DNA of 64,000 nucleotides from Erinaceus europaeus (lineage: Eukaryota > Chordata > Mammalia > Eulipotyphla > Erinaceidae): positions 55,709,451 through 55,773,450 of the forward strand of contig NC_080164.1 in assembly GCF_950295315.1 (NCBI RefSeq). Reading direction: 5' to 3'. How positions within the stretch are numbered: the stretch's first letter is position 1; every line of letters begins with the position of its first letter. A program made the translations under genes and the position numbers. Below, piece after piece: positions 43,610 through 54,232 of this stretch. The notes below the pieces were generated by a model. It was given only the letters and a program-made list of their open reading frames with translations, did no database searches and had not been told where the DNA came from.

Positions 43610-43639
43610 ATTACAAAGGGCCCATGACTATACTAGTTT

Positions 43640-43913
43640 ATTTATTTTAAAGTATTTATTTATTCCCTTTTGTTGCCTTTGTTTTTTATTGTTGTAGTAG
43701 TTGTTAATGTCATCATTGTTGGATAGGACAGAGAAATGAAGAGAAGTAGGGAAGACAGAGAGGGGGAGAGAAAGACACGTGCAGACCTGCTTCACCGCTT
43801 GTGAAGCAACTCCCCTGCAGGTGGGGAGCTGGGGCTCGAACCAGGGTTCTTACTCTGGTCCTTGTGCTTTGTGCCACCTGCGCTTAACCCGCTGTGCTAC
43901 CATCCGACTCCCA
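43640..43913 (-). mobile_element. SINE-A with perfect TSD
   Basis: TSD ACTATACTAGTTT at 43627-43639 and 43914-43926. Confidence 0.93.
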
Positions 43914-44607
43914 ACTATACTAGTTTTTGTTTTTTTATTCCTGAGCCTGACATCTGATATGAAGGTGGATACAAGTTATTGTCTGAGGAGATGATGTCAT
44001 GGGTAGAAAAAGGACCAGAAAGTTGGATCAGGGAAGGGAGTAGCTCCCAAATATGGGAAAGGTGTATAAATATTGTTGACTGTAAACCCCATTGATTTGA
44101 TCTCATCTGGGGCCCATATTCAGCTTAGAAGCCTGAGACCTCTGCATCCCTGTAGATCTGAGCTCACATTCTGTGGTCATGAATAAGAACGTTCCAAGCT
44201 GCCCCAATTTCAGGACCCATCTTCTTCAGGTGGAACAGTGTATGTTGTTCAACCTCTCTTGAAGGATGGAGTATTATCTACTGTTGTTGATCCAAGTTGA
44301 GGGCAAGGTCCTATGGGGGCCCACAAAGAGGTCTATTGTGTTGTTCCTGATAGATATGACCAGTAACAATGGAGAGAGGGATTTATTCAAGGTCTAGGCC
44401 CATCATGTCTGTTTGGGAATCTCAGGACTCCTCAACAAGGGCCCCAGCTGATGGGGTGGCCTGATAGTGACTAAAGAGTCATCATTAAAGTATGCCAGTT
44501 TCTTGCCATTATTCAGCTTTCGCAGTCCTTACTTTGATAAGGTTAGCTTTGGAGTGAGTGTAATAGGAAGTAGGTGAGAAAGGTGAGAAGAGTTAGTAGA
44601 CACTTTT

Positions 44608-44812
44608 TAAAAAAAAAATTTCTTTATTGGGGAATTAATGTCTTATATTCGACAGTAAATACAATAGTTTGTACATGCATAACATTTCCCAGTTTTCCAC
44701 ATAACAATACAACCCCCACTAGGTCCTCTGTCATCCTTTTGGACCTCTATTCTCCCATCCACCCACCCAGAGTCTTTTACTTTGGTGCAATACGCCAATT
44801 CCAGTTCAGGTT
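44608..44812 (-). mobile_element. L1 3' UTR tip inside retroposon E
   Basis: Antisense CTTTATTGGGGAATTAATG through CAATTCCAGTTCAGG. AGTAGACACTTTTT and AGTACACTTTTT flank it imperfectly. Confidence 0.85.
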
Positions 44813-45059
44813 CAGTACACTTTTTCATTAGGAACTTTATGGTGTCTTTTAGTCTTTCTATTTGCTTGCTGCATGTATCGACTCACTGCAAACTATTGTG
44901 CATTTTTGCCTTCAGGTTTATATTTTTCCCTAATTAATGGATAAATGTGAACATATGCTTTACATGTTAACTCTTTTTTTAGCCACCAGGTTCCAGATGC
45001 TAACATGACTTCCCTGGGCAAACAACCCTAATGTGTCCTGGAGTCCCGCCCCACTAGGG

Positions 45060-45140
45060 GGAGACAGAGAGAGAGGGAGAGAGAGAGAGAGGGAGAGAGA
45101 GAGAGAGGGAGAGAGACAGACAGACAGACAGGCTGAGAAT
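45060..45140. repeat. (GA)n with GGGA interruptions, then (ACAG)n
   Basis: Expansion of the GAGAGAGGCAGGCTG part of retroposon E. Confidence 0.93.
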
Positions 45141-45491
45141 ATGGGTCAACCTGTCAACACCCATGTTCAGTGAGGAAGCAATTATAGAAGCAAGACCTTC
45201 CACCTTCTGTACCCCATAATGACTCTGGGTCCATACTCCCAGAGGGTTAAAGAATAAGAAAGCTATCAGGGGAGGGGAGACGGAGTTCTGGTGGTGGGAA
45301 CTGTGTGGAGTTGTAAGGTTTTTTGTCAGTGTTCCCTTAAGTAAAAATTAAAAAATAGTAATAAACCATAAGACAGACAAAAAAATGTTTAACTCTCAAT
45401 GGTTGTTCAATTTGGAGCTAGTCACATAATTTCTCTCAATCTTAATTTCCACACTTATAAAGAATCAACAGTGCTACTTTGTAGGGTAATT

Positions 45492-45630
45492 GTCATTTTT
45501 TAAAGTTTTTATTTATTCATGATAAAGAGAAAGAACCAGACATCACTCTGGTACATGTACTGCCAAGGACTGAATTTGGTACCTATCTTGAGAGTCTAAT
45601 GCTTTATCCACAGTGCCACCTCCCAGACCA
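45492..45630 (-). mobile_element. SINE-C
   Basis: TTATTTATTCATGATAAAGAG to TATCCACAGTGCCACCTCCC. Confidence 0.82.
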
Positions 45631-45817
45631 GTGTCATGTTTTAACAGGCCCATCTATTTATAACTGTGGCCTAGAATTTCCTAAGAGATAGTAAGATTTT
45701 TACTATTAAACCTGTATTTACTGTCCTTAAATTCTGGACCATGATGGGATATTATAGAATTGTGTATAATAGAATTTTTGAGATGGATAGTTTATGCATT
45801 TTAGTTGAGTTACTCTT

Positions 45818-46084
45818 TTTTTAAAAAAATTTTAAAAAATATTTATTTTCCCTTTTGTTGCCCTTGTCATATTGATGTCGTTGTTAGATAGAACAGAGAG
45901 AAATGGAGAGAGGAGGGGAAGACAGAGAGGGGGAGAGAAAGACAGACACCTGCAGACCTGCTTCACCGCTTGTGAAGCGACTCCCCTGCAGGTGGGGAGC
46001 CTGGGGCTCGAACTGGGATCCTTCCGCCAGTCCTTGTGCTTTGAGCCACTTGTGCTTAACCCGCTGCGCTACCACCGGACTCCC
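45818..46084 (-). mobile_element. SINE-A with TSD
   Basis: TSD GAGTTACTCTT at 45807-45817 and 46085-46095. Antisense B box GGGGCTCGAACTGGG near consensus. Confidence 0.92.
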
Positions 46085-46095
46085 GAGTTACTCTT

Positions 46096-46690
46096 GTTTA
46101 TTGTGTCATTCTTCAATTTATTCTCAGGCCAGCTGACATCCCTTGGGGAGCTGAGATCAACTGACTAAAACACAATCTTCATGTTTCAATTCTTGGTCAT
46201 CGCTAATTTTTGGCTTCCTTCACTCTCTTTATTATTGATCAACACAAACATGTTAAGGTTTCTTGGTAGGTTTTTTCCCCCTCACTTAAGAAAATGCAGG
46301 TTTCATATCACTCATTTTCAGTACTATCTGCTCTAACAGTTTGTAGGGTAGAACAGATAGGCTTATTCTGATTAAAGAGAGACAATCCAAATTTGAGATG
46401 AAATTTTTAGGGAGGAAACTTCTAATGTATTTCTAATTATAGACCATGACTCAGGTGAGGCAGTGAAATCATGTATCAACCTGTATCACATAAAACAGTA
46501 AGGAAAACATTGTTTTGTGAAACTTGGGTTAGTAATCTGTGCATAGATAAACACATTCAAGTTTTTCTCCTGCCTATGCTAGCTTGCAATATAAAATGTA
46601 TTTTTTACTAAGCACTGTAGCTCAAAAGTTTGTCTTAATTTTCAATAAATTAATTTTCTTCTGCATCTAAACTTTTATTAAACTTCCATT
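46096..46690. other. Unassigned intergenic sequence
   Basis: No feature supported. Confidence 0.45.
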
Positions 46691-46694
46691 TGAT

Positions 46695-46856
46695 ATAAAA
46701 GAAATAGGGAGGTAGAGATAGAGACAGAGAGACACCTACAGTCCTGCTTCACCACTCACGAAGTGGGCCGCCCTGCAGGTGGGGACTGGGGGCATGAACC
46801 TAGGTCCCTGCGCATGGTATTATGTGCACTTAATCAGATGCACCATCACCCAACCT
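46695..46856 (-). mobile_element. SINE-B
   Basis: GA region, CACCTACAG, antisense B box CATGAACCTAGG, head GATGCACCATCACCC. Confidence 0.8.
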
Positions 46857-46975
46857 TCTAAACTTCATCAGGCAGTTGTTTTTTTTTTGTCTTCCCCCTA
46901 GATAATACTAGAACTCACTCATTTTCCTCTTTAGTATTTTCTGGGTACTCCACCCAAGCCCTTGGCTTGACAATC

Positions 46976-47505
46976 TTTTTTTTTTTTTTTTTTAATTGCT
47001 ACCATGGTTATCACTGCAACTCATTGCCTGTATAAGAAATCCACTTCTCCTGGTGGCCACTCTCCCCACTACCAGTCACCTTTTTTTAAAAAAAAAAATT
47101 AATTTATTCACTTTTGTTGCCCTTGTTGTTTTATTGTTATTATTAACATCATCGTTGGATAGGATAGAGAGGAGGGGAAGACAGAGAAAGATAGACACCT
47201 GCAGACCTGCTTCACTACCTGTGAAGAGGCTCTAACCGGGATCTTTACGACAGTCCTTGCATTTTGCGCCACGTGTGCTTAACCAGCAGTACTACCGCCA
47301 GACTCCCCCACCCACCTTTTTTACCCTCCCTTTTATTTCATAGGACATAGAGGTATTGAGAGGGAAAAGGAAGACAGTGAGGGAGAAAGGAAGATACCTG
47401 TAGCACTGTTTCACTACTCATGAGGTTTTCTCCTTGAAGTTTGAGCTTGGGTCCTTGTGCATGGTGATGTCTGTGTGTGCTACTGGGTATGCCATCATTC
47501 AGCCC
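46976..47505 (-). mobile_element. SINE-A+ type split by SINE-A
   Basis: Poly-T and TGCTACCATGGTTATCACTGC (distal module) at the left; GA region, body and decayed head from 47323 on. Confidence 0.62.
47087..47312 (-). mobile_element. SINE-A nested, with TSD
   Basis: CACCTTTTTT at 47077-47086 and 47313-47322. The body is shortened between GAAGAGGCTC and TAACCGGGATC. Confidence 0.82.
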
Positions 47506-47717
47506 ACTGGTGTGCTAACCTTGTATGTGTGTGTAATAGTGGGTTGCAGGATTTTAAGATTATCATGTGTAGTTCCATACTGTACCCACTACCAAAGTGC
47601 TGTGTCCTCACCTTTCCACTTTCCCAAAATAACCATCATACTATAGTTCTCAAGAGTCTTAGAAACACTTTGCTTCCATTGGCTTGCCAATCTTGATGCA
47701 GATACAAGCTCTTATTT

Positions 47718-47842
47718 GGGGGGGCTGGGTAGTGGTACACCTTGCTAAGCACACACATTACCATGTGCAAGGACCCAGGTTCAATCCTGATCTCCATCTG
47801 CATACTTTTCATGAGTGGTGCTTTAGGTGCCTTTCTCGTAAA
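47718..47842 (+). mobile_element. SINE-B, 3' shortened
   Basis: Head, B box TTCAATCCTGATC and GAGTGGTGCTTTAGGTGCC; runs into E-type sequence. Confidence 0.65.
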
Positions 47843-47849
47843 ACAGTAT

Positions 47850-48195
47850 TTTCGTCCAACTTCATATTAGCTATCAAACTCAAGCAAAAACTATGATAGC
47901 CATGGGCATTTAGGGACATGCCTAAAATGGACTTCTTAGCTCCCTTCCACCATTATTCTCACCTGCTCTGTTCCTACTTTTTGGTTCCTGCTCATTAATC
48001 ATTTTTTCCTGTTTTATTTTTTATTCTCTTTCATTCACCAAGTTGCGGATGTTATTCCATCAATCCTGATTCCCTAGATAGTGTGTCCTGGAACCTCTCC
48101 TCTCCAAAGCTCTGCCCCACTAGGGAAAGATGGAATCAGGCTAAGGGTATAAATCAACTTGCTAACACCCATGTCAAGCAAAGAAACAAGCAGAG
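47850..48195 (+). mobile_element. Retroposon E, middle part
   Basis: TTAGCTATCAAACTCAAGCAA matches 2120-2140, then CCCCACTAGGGAAAGATGG. Confidence 0.6.
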
Positions 48196-48401
48196 CCCCT
48201 GAAGGTGGTGGGTGAGCAGGGGCTGGAACCCAGGTCCTTGAACTTGATTATATGTGTGCTTAATTGGGTGTGCCACCACCTTGCCCCCATGAAGCTTCAT
48301 CTCTGTGGGTAGGGGGCTGCGGGGAGGATTGATGATGGAACTGAACCAGGGTCTTCACGCATGGTGTACTCTATCTACCAAGTGTACCACTGCCTGGCCC
48401 T
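48196..48401 (-). mobile_element. Two SINE-B head fragments in tandem
   Basis: Heads end at TGTGCCACCACCTTGCCCC (48287) and GTACCACTGCCTGGCCC (48401). Both lack most of the body. Confidence 0.6.
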
Positions 48402-48535
48402 AAGAGAAAAGCTTCTAAATAAGTTACAACTTTTCAAGAGAACAATAATTTTTTCATTGTTCTTCTTTACTTCTAAGCAGTTTTTTTTTTAATGGTTTAT
48501 CTTTATTTCATATGAAATAGAGAAACAAGGAGAAG

Positions 48536-48762
48536 CTGTGCCCCTAGGGAAAGAGAAACAGGCTGGGAGTATGGACTGACCTGCCAATGCCCATGTCCAG
48601 CAGAGAGCAATTACAGAAGCCAGACCTTGCACCCCATGATGATGCTGGGTCCATGCTCGCAGAGGAGGGGATGGGATATGGAACTCTGGTGGTAGGAATT
48701 GTGTGGAATTATATCCTTCTTATCCTATGGTCTTGTCGATCATTATTAAATTAAAAAAAAGA
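48536..48762 (+). mobile_element. Retroposon E, 3' end
   Basis: GCCCCTAGGGAAAGAGAAACAG to CATTATTAAATTAAAAAAAA. Confidence 0.72.
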
Positions 48763-48830
48763 AATAGTAGCAGCAGTACTCCAGTGCATGTGGTACTGGG
48801 AATCAAGTCCTGGACTCTACCAACTAGAAC

Positions 48831-48900
48831 TCTTTTTTTTTTTTTTTTTTTTTTTACTGCCGGTACTATAAATCCACTGCTCCCAGCAGCCATTTACTGG
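48831..48900 (-). mobile_element. SINE-A+ distal module
   Basis: T24 run, then ACTGCCGGTACTATAAATCCACTGCTCC. Confidence 0.5.
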
Positions 48901-48916
48901 TCCAAGCTGACTTTTT

Positions 48917-49051
48917 CAAATACAGAGAGAAAAACACCATAGCACTAACGCTTCTTCCAATATGGCAGTGGAGGTACAGTGGGTGGGCTCAAAAGTGGGC
49001 CATGTGTATGGCCAAGGAGGTACAGTACCCAAGTAAGTTATTTTGCTAGCC
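48917..49051 (-). mobile_element. SINE-F
   Basis: GCTTCTTCCAATATGGCAG and GCCATGTGTATGGCCAAGG in antisense order. Confidence 0.5.
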
Positions 49052-49059
49052 TGCAGTCT

Positions 49060-50444
49060 ATATACACTTGAAGAATTTGAAGAATAATTCAAGCATACCC
49101 ATATGTTTTTAAAACATAAATAAACAGTACTGAGACAGTAAAGGTTTAAAGTTTTCTCTTTGAAAAGGTATCTTACAGTACATACAAAAATACTCTGAAA
49201 ATACATACGACTTCATTTACAAAACACTGAATCAACATATTACAAGAATTACATGGTTATGGATTTCAATAAACTGAGCATGCTTTTCATGAAACTTAAA
49301 AAAATATTAAGAAATGCACTGAAAAAAAAAGCAGTATAAAAAAAGACAACTCATGTAGTTAAATAAAAATTACAAAGGTCCTGAGCCAATTAATGATTGA
49401 TTGGTAACAATGTCATTCAAAAATGCCTTTAGATTTCAATAAAATCCACTGCTTCTTTTCACATGCCTAGTTCATGAAAAAACTGTTTCTGAAGTTGTAG
49501 GGTAGGTAAGGGTCAGGAATTATCATGCCAAGTTAATTTTACACCTCAAAAATACAAGTTTGCCATACTTCAAGGTATCTTCTTGTAGATGCTGGGAGGA
49601 GTTGCTCCTCAGTAAAATAAACCAGGTCAACTAGCAAGAATGGCATGAGATAGGATATGGAACAATTTCACCATTCATATACTGACTTTCAGTATCCTGG
49701 TTACATTTTGATTCTTAATATAAAGATGCATTCTGAAGGCCTCCATAGGAGGCAAAATGTAGAGACTTTATGTGATCACTGGACTAATCCCTCCTGGCAA
49801 CTCAACATTAGGACAGAAAGGCACAAAAATATAAAAATTTAAATATTCCAAGTGCCTATCTGTAAAAATAATTTAAATCAACAGAATAGACAATAAGTAC
49901 ATTTACACAAATGAGAAAAACAGAAAAGATATTACACATTCATTTTTCTCATGTTTCACAAAGTGGCTAAAGTAATTGTATTAACATTTGGAAAATTCCA
50001 AGACATTTTTTTTTTTTTTGGGGGGGGTGTTTTTTTTTTTTTTTTTTTTAATACAGTGATTATAACATTAAGACTTAAAAAAAAAAAATGTCTAGGACTT
50101 TCTTCTATCAGTGCCCAAGAAGCCAAAAACTGATTCCCTTAAAAGAGAAACAAGCATTGAAAGGTAAGGCGGTAAAACCTCCAATGCAAAAACATAATAT
50201 TGTATGGGACAATTTGATAGCAGATGATCCTCAAAAGTGCATGTAGCAATCAAGGAGAGAATGCTACAGCATGTGCAGGTCAAGGAACAAGGGTGCAAAA
50301 ACCACTTTAAACCATTTTAAAGTTATTAGAAAGATATCAGTAACTTTCACATTACTTATCTATGCCAGTCACTTCCATTTTAAGAGTGGCTGCACCTATG
50401 CCACTAGGTGACTGCATATTCACTTAAGGGAGTAGGCACTATTT
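49060..50444 (-). other. PAPOLG: Probable PAPOLG 3' UTR
   Basis: Repeat-free, AT-rich sequence directly downstream of the PAPOLG stop codon, in contrast to the repeat-packed DNA beyond 49060. No AATAAA lies on the minus strand in this stretch; an ATTAAA (about 50044-50054) borders a long homopolymer block. The true 3' end cannot be fixed from sequence alone. Confidence 0.5.
49994..50052 (-). repeat. Homopolymer block in the 3' UTR
   Basis: Plus strand T14, G8, TG, then T20+; in transcript sense an A-run, C8, and another A-run. Confidence 0.9.
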
Positions 50445-50543
50445 TTACCGGTTAAGGGTCAGTCTGATGGAATTTTTGATGACACGGATGTTGTTTGCTG
50501 GAACTGGAGATGATGAATCTGGCAGTTCTTTACTGAGTAGTCT
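50445..50543 (-). CDS. PAPOLG: PAPOLG last coding exon and stop
   Basis: 99 coding bases encoding RLLSKELPDSSSPVPAN and NIRVIKNSIRLTLNR, then TAA at 50445-50447. The extreme C-terminus is conserved between PAP paralogues; in PAPOLA this end is the site through which splicing factors such as U1A and U2AF65 act. Acceptor CTTCTTCTATTAG. The preceding intron (50544-54023) is the longest one fully in the window. Confidence 0.96.
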   Translation of the reverse strand, partial: RLLSKELPDSSSPVPANNIRVIKNSIRLTLNR

Positions 50544-50654
50544 CTAATAGAAGAAGGAAAAGAAAGAGAAACAAAGAAGGGAAAGAAAAAAAAAATTTAA
50601 CAAGGGCCCAACCAGTAAATCATATGAATTTTTCTTCAAATCCATTAAGCTTCT

Positions 50655-50861
50655 TTTTTAAAAAAATTATTTATTTTTTATTATCTTTATTTATTGGATA
50701 GACATAGCCAGAAATTGAGACAGTAGAGGAGAGAGACACCTGCAGTACTGCTTCACCACTTGCAAAGCTTCCCTCCCTGCAGATGGGGACTGGGGGCTCA
50801 AACCCAGGTCCTTGAGCACTGTAACATATGCGCTCAACCAGGTGTGCCACCACCCGGTCCC
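50655..50861 (-). mobile_element. SINE-B with perfect TSD, PAPOLG intron
   Basis: TSD ATCCATTAAGCTTCT (15 bp) at 50640-50654 and 50862-50876. Sense with respect to the gene, about 110 bases upstream of the last exon. Confidence 0.93.
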
Positions 50862-50989
50862 ATCCATTAAGCTTCTAACCATGAGTATGATTTGAATATT
50901 TCATCCTAATGTTTACAGGTATTTCTTATTTGGGAGACTTTTCCTCCTCCAAACAGGTAAGAAAAAAAGAAAAAAAAAAAAAAAAACAG

Positions 50990-51127
50990 TGGGTGGGGTA
51001 GACAGCATAATGGTTATGCAAAGAGACTCTTCATGCCTGAGGCTTCAAGTCCCAAATTCAATCCCCTCACACCACCAGAAGCCAGAGCTGAGCAGTGCTC
51101 TGGTAATAAATAAATAAAAATAAATAG
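50990..51127 (+). mobile_element. SINE-D
   Basis: GACAGCATAATGGTTATGC head, hairpin GAGCAGTGCTCTGG, AATAAATAAATA tail. Confidence 0.85.
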
Positions 51128-51296
51128 TGGTCCGGGAGATGATGCAGTGGATAAAGCATTGGATTTTCAAGCATGAGGTCCCAAGTTCAACTACCGGCAG
51201 CACATGTACCAGAATGATGTCTGGTTCTTTCTCCTACTACCTCTCTCATTAATAAATAAGCAAATTCTATAAATAAATAAATAAAATAGTGAGCTA
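51128..51296 (+). mobile_element. SINE-C placed directly behind SINE-D
   Basis: GTGGTCCGGGAGATGATGC head. AAATAAATAGT / AAATAAAATAGT flank it, so it entered the tail of the D copy. Confidence 0.85.
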
Positions 51297-51651
51297 AAAA
51301 AAGAGTGGGGTAGAGTAAGGGTAGAATTTAAAGTATTTGAAAGAACTACGATAAATAATTTGCCACTTCTGGACTGATAAATGCATATAAAGAACAAAAT
51401 CCTCAATGGTAAAGAGAAATAGGAAAATTTTTGGGGTTGGGGGTGAAAAATAAACTTATGAGATACTTTTTACATGAAAACTGTAGTTTGGCAACTTCAA
51501 TGACAGTCAAAGTCAAGAACATCTGTAAGGACATTTGAGGATACTAAAAATTACTATACAATGAGGAAAAATCTAAGAAATTGAGAAATGAGATATGTCA
51601 TAGAAACAATGTCAACTTCTTGTCAAAGGTTGCTATTAAGATTTTCCTGGC

Positions 51652-51724
51652 ATGTACAAACTACTGTATTTACTGTTGAATGTAAAACATTAATTCCCCA
51701 ATAAAGAAATAATAATAAGAAGAA
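51652..51724 (+). mobile_element. L1 3' tip with TSD
   Basis: Only about 70 bases of 3' UTR. AAGATTTTCCTGGC at 51638-51651 and 51725-51738. Confidence 0.9.
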
Positions 51725-51738
51725 AAGATTTTCCTGGC

Positions 51739-51990
51739 TTGGGAGTCCAGCGGTGGCGAGGTGGCTTAGGCGCAAGTGGCACAAAGTGCAAGGACCGGCG
51801 TGAGGATCCCAGTTCGAGTCCCCAGCTCCCCACCTGCAGGGGAGTCGCTTCATAAGCGGTGAAGCACGTCTGTAGGTATCTATCTTTCTCTCTCTCCTGT
51901 CTTCCCCATCTCTCTCCATTTCTCCCTGTCCTATTCAACAATGATGACATTAATAATGACAGCAATAATAATAAAACAAGGGCAACAAAA
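51739..51990 (+). mobile_element. SINE-A, second insertion at the same site
   Basis: Bounded by the same AAGATTTTCCTGGC (51725-51738 and 51991-52004). The A box is altered (GCGAGGTGGC). Confidence 0.9.
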
Positions 51991-52339
51991 AAGATTTTCC
52001 TGGCTCAAGCCCCAAGGTATCAAGTTCAATCCTCCTGGCCACCATAAGCCAGATCTGAGCCATGTGCTAGTTTAAGGAGTTAATCATCTAACAGGGCTGA
52101 ATAAAAGTGCATGTCCTCTCCCTTCTTTCCCCACTATACACAGGCTGATTTTTGAGCACCTTCACAATAGCTTACTATTTTTAATAATGCCATATTATTA
52201 TTTTTAATGGAAATATTTTAAATTACATTTACAGGAACTATAGATCATGTTTTTAAAGGCATTTATTACTACATACACTGCTATGTAGTAACAAATACTA
52301 CTGTATTTGATTTTTTTTCTGCCTAATATTGATAAAAAG

Positions 52340-52361
52340 ATGTGTGTGTGTGTGTGTGTAA
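52340..52361. repeat. (GT)n
   Basis: About 10 GT units. Confidence 0.9.
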
Positions 52362-52523
52362 GAGAAAGAGGACTCAAAACTGCTTTGTTATATACAGTAT
52401 TGGGTTCTTACCCACTGAGTCATCTCCCTAATCCCAGCAGTAGCAAATAACAAAAGATGCACTATCAAGTATTGCTAAGAAATTACTATGCTGAGCATTG
52501 AACTTCTTTAAATTATGAAAGAC

Positions 52524-52773
52524 AGGAGTAAAGCAGTGGTACACCTGGTTGAATGCACATATCACCATGCCTAAGGACCTAGGTTCAAATTCCTGGACCC
52601 CACTCATAGGAGGTAAGGTAGTGGTGCAGAGCTATCATTTTCTCCCCCTGTATTTCCCTCTTTCCTCTCAATTTCTCTGTCTTATCAAATAAAAGAATGG
52701 TCACTGAGAATGGTGAATTCCTCATGCAGGCACCAAGTCCCAGTGATAACTCTGGTGCAAAAAATTAAAATTA
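52524..52773 (+). mobile_element. SINE-A+ (B-like head)
   Basis: AGTGGTACACCTGGTTGAATGC head and distal module ending ATAACTCTGGTGC. Confidence 0.7.
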
Positions 52774-52923
52774 AATTACTTAGGCCATAGGTTCAATGGA
52801 TGACAGTGTGGACAGCACCATGGAAAGTGGGGCATTTACTGTGCATCTCTTCCTCTGCATCTCTCTCAAGTTTTCCTCTCTCTAAAAATCAAAAACTTAA
52901 TAATATTAATCACATTTTTTAAA

Positions 52924-53107
52924 GTTGGGGACTAAGTGGTAGTGCTCACATTACCGTGTGCATAGACCTGGGTTCAAGCCCTGGTCTCCTCTTTCAGAGG
53001 AGTAAACTATATAAGAAGTGAAGTAGTTCTGTAGGGATCTCTATCTGCCTCTCACACATCTCAATTTCTCTCAGTCTAAATCGATATTTAACAAATAAAT
53101 AAATATT
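52924..53107 (+). mobile_element. SINE-B, diverged
   Basis: TTCAAGCCCTGGTC B box, TCTCAATTTCTCTCAG, AATAAATAAATA end. Confidence 0.65.
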
Positions 53108-53116
53108 GATATTTTC

Positions 53117-53345
53117 CTGACTTCCTTCTTTGGCTACCAGGGCTATCACTAGGACTCAGTGTCTGCATGACAAACTCTACTTTTTCTAGTGGTCAATTTC
53201 TTTTGTCAGAAATAGAGAGAAAGACAAGTTGTACTGCTCCACTATTTGTAAATCTTCCCCCTTGCAGGTGGGGACTGAGGACTTGAACTGGGGGCTTCAC
53301 ACTTGGTAATGTGTGCTCTCTTACAGGTATGCCACTGCCTTGCCT
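53117..53345 (-). mobile_element. SINE-A+ type, diverged
   Basis: GGCTACCAGGGCTATCACTAGG to GTATGCCACTGCCTTGCC. Confidence 0.65.
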
Positions 53346-53347
53346 CT

Positions 53348-53461
53348 AAAATTTATTTTTATGAGATTGAGCTGCTCAACACTGGTGTATTGTGGTGCTA
53401 GGGGTTAAACTTGCAACTTGTGAGCCTTAGGCACTCAAATCTGATGAGCTACCTCTGCCCT
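53348..53461 (-). mobile_element. SINE-D, decayed
   Basis: GCTGCTCAACACTGGTG and GTTAAACTTGCAACTTG. Confidence 0.5.
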
Positions 53462-53540
53462 ACTTCCCTGACATTTACATTACAAAGTTTTAAATTACTT
53501 TTTTTTGGGTAGTATTTTGGGTTATATATTTGCTATTTTC

Positions 53541-53768
53541 TTTTCTTTTGTTTATTATTTAATTTGTTTATTATTTATTTATTACTGAGTAGAGACAAAG
53601 AGAAATTAAGAGGGGGAAGGGAGAATGGAAGAGAGACAGTCACCTGCAGCCCTACTTCACCACTTGTGAAGCTATCCCCCTGCAGGTGGGGACCAGGGCT
53701 TGAACCTGCGTCCTTGAGTACTGTAATGTGTGCTCTTATAACCAGGTGCACCACCGCCTGGCCCCACT
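53541..53768 (-). mobile_element. SINE-B with perfect TSD
   Basis: TATTTGCTATTTTC at 53527-53540 and 53769-53782. Confidence 0.9.
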
Positions 53769-53829
53769 TATTTGCTATTTTCATCCCAAACTCTACTGCT
53801 AGTCTCTAATAAGAGAGAGCAAGATCTTA

Positions 53830-53962
53830 ATTCATTTTATGTATTTCATTAGACAGAGACAGAGAGGGAAGAGAGACACCAGAGCAGCAGTTTGGCATAT
53901 GTAGTACCAGGGGATCTCATGCTTCCAGATCCAAAGCTTTTCCACTGTGCTACCTCCTGGGT
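53830..53962 (-). mobile_element. SINE-C type, decayed
   Basis: GAGACACCAGAGCAGCAG and TTCCACTGTGCTACCTCC; ends about 60 bases downstream of the 54024-54080 exon. Confidence 0.55.
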
Positions 53963-54023
53963 AGCGGTCCTATGCTTTTACTAAAGGTTCTGTACCTATA
54001 GATTACTTTTGAACAGGAATTAC

Positions 54024-54080
54024 CTTTTTTCGAGAAGTATCAATAGTTGGGATAGGCATACATTCTCCTCCAATGGCATC
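54024..54080 (-). CDS. PAPOLG: PAPOLG exon: C-terminal tail
   Basis: 57 bases, in phase at both ends, encoding DAIGGECMPIPTIDTSRKK. Acceptor CTTTTTATAG, donor AAAAAG/GTAATT. Confidence 0.93.
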
Positions 54081-54232
54081 CTATAAAAAGGAGAATACTT
54101 ATGTACAAGTGAAAATTTTCTTCCCTCTATGTAAATATTTATTTCTACATTAATTAACACAGTCAAAACCTGCCTATCTTTAAAAGTAAAATTTCAAAAG
54201 TAAATATATTTTGAATTATACTATGTACTTAC

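Larger units (their letters stand above)
44105..45355 (+). mobile_element. Retroposon E, long copy
   Basis: 44105-44400 matches the left part of the composite at 1450-1830, and 44960-45355 is the common 3' block. Contains an antisense L1 tip and a GA array. This is the best view of the longer E element. Confidence 0.55.
51617..52080 (+). mobile_element. Old SINE-D carrying two later insertions
   Basis: AAGGTTGCTATTAAGATTTTC at the left and CAAGTTCAATCC...CATAAGCCAGATCTGAGCC at the right form one decayed SINE-D. Confidence 0.6.

Noticed and set aside
48196..48287. A third tailless SINE-B candidate
   Set aside because: The 3' part is missing, but no TSD could be found and it abuts other broken repeats, so ordinary deletion is as likely.
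1..49000. Exons of REL, the human neighbour downstream of PAPOLG
   Set aside because: No Rel-homology coding sequence was recognised on either strand; REL probably lies beyond position 1.
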